Shown here piece after piece: positions 5,490 through 11,517 of a stretch of DNA of 11,517 bases. Position numbers and translations under genes: made by a program. The notes under the pieces were generated by a model. That model was given only the letters and a program-made list of their open reading frames with translations. It was not told the DNA's origin and did not search any database. The number at the start of each line of letters is the position of its first letter. Within the stretch, counting starts at the first letter, position 1. Location: the NCBI GenBank assembly GCA_027003085.1, contig JALWYR010000233.1:1-11517 (forward strand), given 5' to 3'. The DNA comes from Flavobacteriales bacterium. Lineage in GTDB: Bacteria > Bacteroidota > Bacteroidia > Flavobacteriales > Flavobacteriaceae.

Positions 5490-7034
5490 ATGAAAACCAT
5501 TACTTACCTCAGGCGATTTTTGTTCCTCTTGGCCTTCACGGCTTTGCTGGGTGCGTGCGACACCTACCAAAACGTAACGGCCGACGACGGTATTTATTAT
5601 TCCGACGAAGATTTCCAAGCGTCTGCACAAGACGAAGCCCCTGCCAACAATGAAGCCGGTCAAAACCAGGGCCGAAAATATATTTTTGAAACCAATGAGC
5701 AAACGAATCAGCAAGCGGATAATAACAACTATGCCCGCACAAACAACGACCAATACAAATATCACATCAACTACAACGATGACAGCAATGCCGGAAACGA
5801 TTACCTGACCACCAATCCCGAGAATCTTATTTCATCGAACCAATCCTATGTGGGCGATTACGACCAAGACGTTCACGTGTATATCCACTACGATAACTAC
5901 TGGTATTGGTATCGTCCGCATTGGTATTTCCGTTATTATACGCCTTATGCTTCGGTGATTTATTACTACGGTCCGGCCTATTACACCTATTACTACGACC
6001 CTTTCTGGTATGACTGGGATCCGTGGTGCGACAGCTGGTTTACGTTTAATTACTACTACTACGGCTATCCGTATAATACCTACTACGCCGGATACTACAA
6101 CGGTTACTATGCAGGTTATTATGGTTATCCTTACGGTTATCCTTATGGCTATCCGTATGTGATGAATAATACGTATTACAACACCTACGTTTACAATAAC
6201 CACGTATCTTATGTCCGTGGCCCGCGCGGCGGAAGGCCCACAGGCCGTATTGCCACCTTGGCTTCGACCCGGCTTTCGCAAGATTTGCATCACGGCCCCC
6301 GTTCGTTACGCAATGGAAATTGGATGAGTGGAAATACCCGTATTACCCGTAACGGCTCCGGTGTTCGCAACCCGCGAAATAGCCATGTAACGCCGCGCGA
6401 CACGCGTAACGGACGTATCCGTTCGTTGCGCAACGGAAACAGTGTTCGCGGCACGCGCAATGGAAATACACGAAGCATCCGTAGTAATAGCACCACTCCG
6501 CGTGGTACCACCCGTAACGGCCATATCCGTTCGTTGCGAACCGGACGTTCGGGTAGCGGACAAAACACGCGCAGTACGCGTCAATCGACGCCTCGCAATG
6601 TTCGCCAAACCCGTAGCGGCCACTCACCGGTGCGTGGCAACCGCAGCGGAAGCATCCGCACACGAAGCCATTACCAAAGTGTTCCCGTGCGTAATACGCG
6701 TTCTTCCACCCGTATGAATAGCCGGCGTTACGATGCCCGGCGTTCGCCTGTTTCCACCACGCGTTCCGGTAATGGCAATGCACATGTTCGAACTACGCGT
6801 TCCGTAAACCCTTCGCGGTCAAGTTCTCACAGGACGCATTCCACGCGTTCGTCGTCTTCCCATACAAGCCGTTCCTACAATTCTAGTTCACGCTCATTCC
6901 GCTTGTCGGGTAGCACCCGTTCGTGGAGCGGAAGCAGCCGTTCGTCGAGCACCTCACATCGCAGTTCAGGTTTTGGCGGGTCGCACCGTTCCTCGTTTGG
7001 CAGTGGCCATAGTGGTCGCGGTTCCCGCCGATAA
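5490..7034 (+). CDS. Low-complexity lipoprotein with Tyr-rich and Arg/Ser-rich blocks
   Basis: The 514-residue protein starts MKTITYLRRFLFLLAFTALL and ends its signal peptide in a lipobox (LGAC, Cys 23), so it is probably lipidated and exported. Three regions follow. Residues 24-119 are Asp/Asn/Gln-rich. Residues about 120-241 are extremely Tyr- and Trp-rich (about 45 Tyr in 122 residues), including three GYPY units at about 212-223. Residues 243-514 are Arg/Ser/Thr/Gly/Asn-rich, with about 57 Arg, no Lys and almost no acidic residues, and include repeats of RSLRNGN near 271, 311 and 347. I do not recognise a domain with known function, although similar low-complexity proteins occur in Bacteroidota. 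The upstream in-frame extension to 5385 lacks a signal peptide and overlaps proS, so ATG 5490 is chosen. Composition suggests an adhesive, scaffold or self-assembling envelope protein (inference). The next gene starts 54 bases downstream without a clear promoter. Confidence 0.85.
   Translation: MKTITYLRRFLFLLAFTALLGACDTYQNVTADDGIYYSDEDFQASAQDEAPANNEAGQNQGRKYIFETNEQTNQQADNNNYARTNNDQYKYHINYNDDSNAGNDYLTTNPENLISSNQSYVGDYDQDVHVYIHYDNYWYWYRPHWYFRYYTPYASVIYYYGPAYYTYYYDPFWYDWDPWCDSWFTFNYYYYGYPYNTYYAGYYNGYYAGYYGYPYGYPYGYPYVMNNTYYNTYVYNNHVSYVRGPRGGRPTGRIATLASTRLSQDLHHGPRSLRNGNWMSGNTRITRNGSGVRNPRNSHVTPRDTRNGRIRSLRNGNSVRGTRNGNTRSIRSNSTTPRGTTRNGHIRSLRTGRSGSGQNTRSTRQSTPRNVRQTRSGHSPVRGNRSGSIRTRSHYQSVPVRNTRSSTRMNSRRYDARRSPVSTTRSGNGNAHVRTTRSVNPSRSSSHRTHSTRSSSSHTSRSYNSSSRSFRLSGSTRSWSGSSRSSSTSHRSSGFGGSHRSSFGSGHSGRGSRR
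6123..6158 (+). repeat. Three 12-bp tandem repeats encoding GYPY
   Basis: GGTTATCCTTAC, GGTTATCCTTAT and GGCTATCCGTAT follow one another without gaps in the Tyr-rich part of the lipoprotein gene. Each encodes Gly-Tyr-Pro-Tyr. The third unit differs only at synonymous positions, suggesting selection on the peptide. Loss or gain of a unit would keep the reading frame. Confidence 0.85.
6294..6548 (+). repeat. Degenerate repeats encoding (I)RSLRNGN
   Basis: Three related units lie at about 6294-6323, 6411-6440 and 6519-6548, encoding GPRSLRNGNW, GRIRSLRNGN and GHIRSLRTGR. The second and third are 108 bases (36 codons) apart. Many shorter TRNG and TRSG motifs lie between them. This suggests growth of the Arg-rich block by internal duplication. 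Confidence 0.65.
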
Positions 7035-7088
7035 TTTCCGTGAGGTTTCAATAAAACGCAAATTTTCGATAATCCTTTTAAACACCGA

Positions 7089-8672
7089 ATGAATATGAAA
7101 TATTTCCGTTCGTTTCTTATGGCCGTAGTATTGGTTTTGACCACCTCGCTCACGGCCCAATCCGTCGATGATATTTTCACCTATAATGAATCCGGCTTTC
7201 ACGGCACGGCCCGCTACTTGGGCACGGGCGGTAGTTTGATGAGCTTGGGCGCCGATTTTTCGGCCGTGGCGGACAATCCCGCAGGTGCCGTTAATTTCCT
7301 GACCAACCGTATCACCTATTCGCCGGGTTTCTATAACAAGTTTAATCAAATCAATTACGGGAATAAGGTTTCCACAACCACCGATGCGGGTATTTATCAC
7401 AGCATTCTTTTTTCGGATCAATTCGGCTTTGTGATGCCCTATATTTCCTCCGAAAACGATTGGAACAAAATAGCTTTCGGCCTAAATTACCAAGTCAATA
7501 AAAATTACTGGAACAATCCCGGTTTTGAAGGCGAATCCGGCACAGGGAAAAATATGGAAGATTATTTCCTTTGGCACGCCGTAGGCATCCCCACCGGTGA
7601 TTTGAACGTAGGGCTTTTGGAAAGCACCGAAGGTGTTTACCGTTGGCTGGGCGAAAATTACGGCTCCTCGGCCCAACACGCTTTTTTGGCCTATCAGGCC
7701 TATGCGATTAATCCGCTTTCGGATGACGACAACAATACCGATTATGTTTCCAACGCCACTTTTGCCGGCAATCCCTATCATAAGGTCAAACGCACCACAT
7801 CGGGTAAAAAAGGCGCTTTGGACTTTTTCTTTGCCGCCCAATACCAAAAGAAGCTCAATGTGGGCATTGCCTACCGCAATTGGCGTATCAATTACACCGA
7901 AAACCAACATATCACCGAGTCGGGTTATACACAGCAATCCACCCTCCAAAGTTTGGACTACTATACCCGCTTGCACACCGAAGCCACCGGACACCAAATC
8001 AATTTCGGACTGACCTATGCGCCCGTCAAGCGCATACGGCTTTCGGTGGCCTATCATTCGCCCGTTTGGTGGGAAATCAACGAAACGGCTTCGGAAAGCA
8101 TTGCTTCGGTGATCAAAGACAATCCCGACCTGGACGAAGATGGCGACACCGACGAATTTTTCAGTTTCAGCATCGATCCGCAGGTTACCAATAGCTACGC
8201 TCCTTACCGGATGATTACCCCCGGAAAGATTATGGCCGGTGCTTCGGTGGTAGCCGGAAAATACGGCTTTGTGAGTTTTAGCTACGAATGGCAGGATTGG
8301 AGCACCATTCACCTGGCTCCCACGGCCGACGATAATGTTTCGTCCGAATATTTCGACGACCTCAACAGCAAAATGGCCTCCTATTTCGGCCCGGTACAAA
8401 CCCTGTCGGTGGGTGGCGAATTCCGCATCGACAAATTGATGCTTCGCGGCGGATACCGCACGTCCAATTCACCGGTTAAGGGCCTGAAACGGCAAAACCG
8501 CTGGCTCAGTTATGGCGTGGGTTATGATTTCGGCTCCTTGGAAGTGGATTTGGGCATTGTGAACGGTAAAACTTTCCGCGAACGCCGCATTATGCCCGTG
8601 GGCTTGGACAATCCCTACGGCATTTCAACGCGCACCAACCGCTATGTGGTCAGCATCAAATTCAATTACTAA
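7089..8672 (+). CDS. OmpP1/FadL-family outer membrane transport protein
   Basis: The 527-residue protein has a signal peptide (about residues 1-24, ending SLTAQ). It then has the sequence type seen at the N-terminus of Bacteroidota OmpP1/FadL/TodX-like porins: GTARYLGTGGSLMSLGADFSA followed by DNPAG. Family members are 14-strand outer-membrane beta-barrels with an N-terminal plug, moving hydrophobic molecules such as fatty acids. The substrate here cannot be read from the sequence. The remainder alternates polar and aromatic residues, and the C-terminus (YVVSIKFNY) ends in an aromatic residue, as expected for barrel insertion by Bam. An Asp-rich stretch near 350 (DLDEDGDTDE) could be a metal-binding loop (inference). 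A second ATG two codons in is an equally possible start. No good promoter is visible in the 54 bases after the preceding lipoprotein gene, so the two may form an operon. Confidence 0.85.
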   Translation: MNMKYFRSFLMAVVLVLTTSLTAQSVDDIFTYNESGFHGTARYLGTGGSLMSLGADFSAVADNPAGAVNFLTNRITYSPGFYNKFNQINYGNKVSTTTDAGIYHSILFSDQFGFVMPYISSENDWNKIAFGLNYQVNKNYWNNPGFEGESGTGKNMEDYFLWHAVGIPTGDLNVGLLESTEGVYRWLGENYGSSAQHAFLAYQAYAINPLSDDDNNTDYVSNATFAGNPYHKVKRTTSGKKGALDFFFAAQYQKKLNVGIAYRNWRINYTENQHITESGYTQQSTLQSLDYYTRLHTEATGHQINFGLTYAPVKRIRLSVAYHSPVWWEINETASESIASVIKDNPDLDEDGDTDEFFSFSIDPQVTNSYAPYRMITPGKIMAGASVVAGKYGFVSFSYEWQDWSTIHLAPTADDNVSSEYFDDLNSKMASYFGPVQTLSVGGEFRIDKLMLRGGYRTSNSPVKGLKRQNRWLSYGVGYDFGSLEVDLGIVNGKTFRERRIMPVGLDNPYGISTRTNRYVVSIKFNY

Positions 8673-8691
8673 TCCCTGGCGGGCAATCCGT

Positions 8692-10749
8692 TTATTTTTC
8701 GTAGGACTTGTTCAGGATGCTCAGCATTTCCACGGCCGCATCGCTGATTTTGGTACCCGGGCCGTAGATGCCGGCCACGCCCAAATCGAACAAATAATCG
8801 TAGTCGGTGGGTGGAATCACACCGCCTGCAATGACCATAAAATCCTTGCGGCCGCTTTCTTCGATCAGTTGCATTAATTCGCGGATAAGCGTTTTGTGGC
8901 CGCCCGCAAGCGACGAAACACCAATGATGTCCACATCGTTTTCCACGGCTTGGCGGAAAATTTCTTCGGGCGTGCTGAATAGCGGACTGATGTCCACATC
9001 GAAACCGATGTCGGCATAGCCCGTAGCTACCACCTTGGCGCCGCGGTCGTGGCCGTCCTGACCCATTTTGGCAATCAGGATACGCGGACGCCGCCCCGTG
9101 AGTTCTTCGAAGCGGTCGGCCAGTTGCCGGGCCTGGCGGAAAGATTCGTCGTTTTGTATTTCGTTCATATACACTCCGGTTAGCATTTGCGGTTGGGCAT
9201 GATAGCGCCCGAAAACTTTTTCCAGGGCATCGGAAATTTCGCCCAAACTGGCACGCAGGCGTGCCGCTTCCACGGCCAGTTCCAGTAGATTTCCTTCACG
9301 CGTCCGGGCCGCTTCGGTCAGCCGGTCGAGGGCGTGGCGGACGGCCTTGTTGTCGCGCGTGCGGCGGATGTGTTCCAAACGTTCGATTTGCTTGCGTCGC
9401 ACGGCTTCGTTGTCCACTTCCAGTAGCGGAATGTCGGGTTCGGTGTCGGGCACCATAAAATTGACGCCCAAAATTTTGTCTTTCCCACTGTCGATGCGGG
9501 CTTGTTTGCGGGCGGCGGCTTCTTCGATACGCCGTTGCGGAAGCCCTTGCTCAATGGCGCGGGTCATACCGCCCAGGGCTTCGATTTCCTGAATCAATTC
9601 CCAGGCCTTGCGGGCTATCCGGCCGGTCAGTTCTTCCAGCAGATAGGAGCCGCCCCAAGGGTCAACGGTTTTGGTAATGTCGGTTTCTTCTTGCAGGAAT
9701 ATTTGCGTGTTGCGGGCAATGCGTGCCGAAAATTCCGAAGGCAACGCAATGGCTTCGTCCAGGGCGTTGGTGTGCAGCGATTGCGTTCCACCGAAGGCGG
9801 CGGCGGCCGCTTCCACCAGGGTGCGCATCACGTTGTTGAACGGGTCTTGTGCGGTCAAACTCCAACCGCTGGTTTGGCTATGGGTGCGCAAGGCCATGGA
9901 TTTGGGATTTTGCGGGTCGAATTGTTTGACAATGCGTGCCCAAAGCATACGCCCCGCCCGCATCTTGGCCACTTCGCGAAAATGGTCCATTCCTATACCC
10001 CAAAAAAACGAAAGCCGCGGTGCAAAACGGTCGATTTCCAGGCCGGCCTTCAAGCCCGTGCGGATGTATTCCAAACCGTCGGCCAGCGTGTAGGCCAGTT
10101 CTATTTCGGGCGTGGCGCCGGCTTCCTGCATGTGGTAGCCCGATATGCTGATGGAATTAAACTTGGGCATATACCGGGCCGTGTATTCGAAAATTTGGGC
10201 AATGATATACATGGACGGCTCCGGCGGGTAGATGTAGGTATTGCGCACCATAAATTCCTTCAAAATGTCGTTTTGAATGGTGCCGCTGAGTTGTTCGGGA
10301 CGGACGCCTTGTTCCATGGCCGTCACAATGTAGAAAGCCATCACCGGAAGCACCGCCCCGTTCATGGTCATGCTGACCGACATACGGTCGAGCGGGATGC
10401 CGTCGAACAGGATTTTCATGTCTTCCACCGAGTCGATGGCCACACCGGCTTTGCCCACATCGCCTTTGACGCGCGGGTGGTCGGAGTCGTAGCCGCGATG
10501 GGTGGGCAGGTCAAAGGCCACCGACAGCCCTTTTTGACCCGCGGCCAGGTTTTTGCGATAGAAGGCATTGCTTTCTTCGGCGGTGGAAAAGCCCGCATAT
10601 TGCCTGATGGTCCACGGGCGGCGCACATACATGGTGGAGTAGGGCCCGCGCAAATAGGGCGGAATACCGGCGGCGTAGTCTTCGTGCCGGAAAAATTGTT
10701 GGCGTTCGGTGGTGCTTTCGAGCGGAATTTTGTCGTATTTCCGGGCCAT
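8692..10749 (-). CDS. mutB: Methylmalonyl-CoA mutase, catalytic (large) subunit
   Basis: This adenosylcobalamin-dependent cytoplasmic enzyme interconverts (R)-methylmalonyl-CoA and succinyl-CoA, linking the citric acid cycle to propionate production or use. The 685-residue protein shows the CoA/substrate-barrel segment RGPYSTMYVRRPWTIRQYAG (about 34-53), GYDSDHPR (86-93) and the conserved SGYHMQEAGATPEIELAYTL (203-222). The C-terminal B12-binding domain carries DGHDRG at 565-570 (H567 is the lower cobalt ligand), SLAGGH at 613-618 and GGVIP at 642-646. Length is slightly below the usual 710-730 because the N-terminus is short. The small subunit gene (mutA), usually just upstream in Bacteroidota, is not there; a repeat and an unrelated gene are. 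Ethylmalonyl- or isobutyryl-CoA mutase is less likely given the close match to canonical motifs. It converges on the porin gene with a 19-base gap. Confidence 0.95.
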   Translation of the reverse strand: MARKYDKIPLESTTERQQFFRHEDYAAGIPPYLRGPYSTMYVRRPWTIRQYAGFSTAEESNAFYRKNLAAGQKGLSVAFDLPTHRGYDSDHPRVKGDVGKAGVAIDSVEDMKILFDGIPLDRMSVSMTMNGAVLPVMAFYIVTAMEQGVRPEQLSGTIQNDILKEFMVRNTYIYPPEPSMYIIAQIFEYTARYMPKFNSISISGYHMQEAGATPEIELAYTLADGLEYIRTGLKAGLEIDRFAPRLSFFWGIGMDHFREVAKMRAGRMLWARIVKQFDPQNPKSMALRTHSQTSGWSLTAQDPFNNVMRTLVEAAAAAFGGTQSLHTNALDEAIALPSEFSARIARNTQIFLQEETDITKTVDPWGGSYLLEELTGRIARKAWELIQEIEALGGMTRAIEQGLPQRRIEEAAARKQARIDSGKDKILGVNFMVPDTEPDIPLLEVDNEAVRRKQIERLEHIRRTRDNKAVRHALDRLTEAARTREGNLLELAVEAARLRASLGEISDALEKVFGRYHAQPQMLTGVYMNEIQNDESFRQARQLADRFEELTGRRPRILIAKMGQDGHDRGAKVVATGYADIGFDVDISPLFSTPEEIFRQAVENDVDIIGVSSLAGGHKTLIRELMQLIEESGRKDFMVIAGGVIPPTDYDYLFDLGVAGIYGPGTKISDAAVEMLSILNKSYEK

Positions 10750-10769
10750 AGTCAGCGGGCTTGACCCTT

Positions 10770-10777
10770 CAAAGATA
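10770..10777 (-). promoter_or_regulatory. -7 promoter element of the mutase gene
   Basis: The minus strand reads TATCTTTG, a perfect TAnnTTTG match, about 20 bases before the ATG at 10749. The leader would be only about 13 bases long. It supports MARKYDKIPL as the true N-terminus and shows the gene is not dependent on an upstream mutA. Confidence 0.6.
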
Positions 10778-10805
10778 CGGATTTATGACGAAGTGATTTT
10801 ATTTC

Positions 10806-10887
10806 GGGCGCCCCGCCGCTCACGTTCTCGCAAGCCGCCGGCTTTCACCTTCGGCTCATCCGGCGGCGCGTTCACGTGGCACCGGCC
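10806..10887 (+). repeat. Variable hairpin module of the right repeat copy
   Basis: The segment starts with the same palindrome GGGCGCCC (10806-10813) as the left copy and ends at the shared GGGCTGTCCGCT core. The interior sequence is different. It forms its own hairpin: GCCGCCGG (10834-10841) pairs exactly with CCGGCGGC (10860-10867). CACG/CGTG arms outside could extend it. It sits about 30 bases upstream of the mutase promoter element. Confidence 0.6.
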
Positions 10888-10980
10888 GGGCTGTCCGCTT
10901 AAATTCGCCTCGGGCAAGGCCGGTTTTTGTAAAGCCGGCACCGGAGTCTTCTTGTCGGAGCGGCGAAGCCTCCGCTGCCG
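10888..10980 (+). repeat. Repeat core, right copy (93 bp, plus orientation)
   Basis: This is the inverted counterpart of 3187-3279, matching at 86 of 93 positions without gaps. The second half is identical. Similarity ends at 10980. The palindrome and distal double hairpin that follow in the left copy are missing, and AT-rich sequence begins at once. The copy therefore looks truncated, or the left copy has gained a module. Confidence 0.8.
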
Positions 10981-11069
10981 TCAATTTTGAATTTGCACGC
11001 AATTCATCGTCTGTACTCCAAAGTTTTGTTTCCAGTTATTATATTTTTTCGTTTGTCATATTTAATATT

Positions 11070-11517
11070 TTACTCTGTTGTTTCTGTTACTACTGTTGGA
11101 TTTATAAGTTTTTCAAAATTTTCCTTGTGCATACTGTCGAAAAATTCAATAATATCCAAAGTGTCAGTTGCAATTTCTCTTAAAGTTTCATCTGGTATAA
11201 AATTGCTTTCGTTAAGTTGCTGCATATTACCGTGGGAGTAAGCATCACATATTTTGTTTATATTCGATAGTTTACTTTTTACATTGGTTTTTGAAATATT
11301 TCCAACAGCTTTATCAGGTAAACTTTCAAAGTTGATAATATCATTTATGAAATCATTTAACCCGGGTGATTGATTTTGATTTCTTGTGCTTGAAAGTTTT
11401 GCATATTTAAAACCGAAAAAAGTTTCCAATACTCTTCTGATATAATTAGGTAAAAACTTCCGCGCTTCTTCGTAATTTGGGTCTTCATTTGAGATGAAAC
11501 TCATTATTCCTTCAAGC
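11070..11517 (-). CDS. C-terminal part of an AAA-type ATPase (RloC/AAA_13-like), partial
   Basis: The reading frame is open from the right edge of the window to the stop at 11072-11070, giving about 149 C-terminal residues. An internal Met at 11504 is not needed as a start. The segment ARKFLPNYIRRVLETFFGFKY followed later by ICDAYSHGN resembles, from memory, the C-terminal end of large AAA_13 / RloC-type ATPases, some of which are anticodon nucleases or other phage-defence proteins. The ATP-binding motifs would lie outside the window, so neither activity nor intactness can be judged. Base composition is markedly more AT-rich than all neighbouring genes, suggesting horizontal acquisition (inference). 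It points toward the truncated repeat copy and then the mutase gene on the same strand. Confidence 0.6.
   Translation of the reverse strand, partial: LEGIMSFISNEDPNYEEARKFLPNYIRRVLETFFGFKYAKLSSTRNQNQSPGLNDFINDIINFESLPDKAVGNISKTNVKSKLSNINKICDAYSHGNMQQLNESNFIPDETLREIATDTLDIIEFFDSMHKENFEKLINPTVVTETTE

Noticed and set aside
6123..6548. Short repeats that might suggest a CRISPR array
   Set aside because: The repeats are in-frame, degenerate and coding, without uniform spacers; no cas genes are present.
5832..6783. Open frames antisense to the Tyr/Arg-rich gene
   Set aside because: The Val/Ile-rich and Cys/Tyr-rich peptides are artefacts of repetitive codons on the opposite strand.
7482..8399. 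Long minus-strand open frame opposite the porin gene
   Set aside because: It is antisense to a clear outer-membrane protein with signal peptide and barrel C-terminus, and has no signals of its own.
9502..10764. Long plus-strand open frame (420 codons) opposite the mutase gene
   Set aside because: It is antisense to the well-supported mutB, lacks family features, and is His/Gly/Arg-rich as expected of a GC-rich antisense frame.
10709..10990. Plus-strand open frame across the mutase promoter and right repeat copy
   Set aside because: It spans repeat sequence and the start of mutB in antisense, and the peptide has no recognisable features.
10987..11241. Small hydrophobic plus-strand open frame at the right edge
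   Set aside because: It is mostly antisense to the longer, family-like ATPase C-terminus; the Ser/Leu-rich peptide is typical of an AT-rich antisense frame.

Overview
The window looks like a chromosome segment of a member of the Bacteroidota. Five perfect or near-perfect TAnnTTTG (-7 type) promoter elements sit just upstream of genes. The gene content also fits this phylum: an rlmD, DUF6452-like and DUF6048-like cluster, an archaeal/eukaryotic-type ProS, a standalone CZB protein, an OmpP1/FadL-like porin and a B12-dependent methylmalonyl-CoA mutase. Most of the window has intermediate GC content. The last ~540 bases are clearly AT-rich. No rRNA, tRNA or CRISPR array was recognised.

Layout from left to right. 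Bases 1-64 hold the first codons of a leftward secreted-protein gene, divergent from rlmD. Bases 272-2799 carry a rightward set of three overlapping genes: rlmD (23S rRNA m5U methyltransferase), a small lipoprotein and a small outer-membrane-type protein. Bases 2800-3432 have no credible gene but contain a complex array of inverted repeats. Leftward genes follow: a standalone zinc-binding CZB protein (3433-3849) and proS (3926-5404), each with its own promoter. Divergent from proS are a rightward low-complexity lipoprotein (a Tyr-rich block followed by a lysine-free Arg/Ser/Thr-rich block, 5490-7034) and an OmpP1/FadL-like outer membrane protein (7089-8672), probably co-transcribed. Leftward methylmalonyl-CoA mutase (8692-10749) converges on it. 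The right edge has a second copy of the repeat core (10806-10980), then the 3' end of an AT-rich AAA-type ATPase gene running leftward (11070-11517, cut by the window).

Functionally this is mostly housekeeping (rRNA modification, aminoacylation, propionyl/succinyl-CoA metabolism) and cell-envelope proteins. No complete new multi-gene system is evident. The most interesting non-coding signal is the dispersed repeat: a 93-bp core present twice in inverted orientation (about 92% identical, with one compensatory base-pair change), flanked on one side by a sequence-variable but strongly hairpin-forming module. In the left copy it is also flanked by a 163-bp imperfect palindrome and a further hairpin. 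The right copy stops abruptly where the AT-rich ATPase segment begins. The most interesting coding signal is the Tyr-rich plus Arg-rich lipoprotein.
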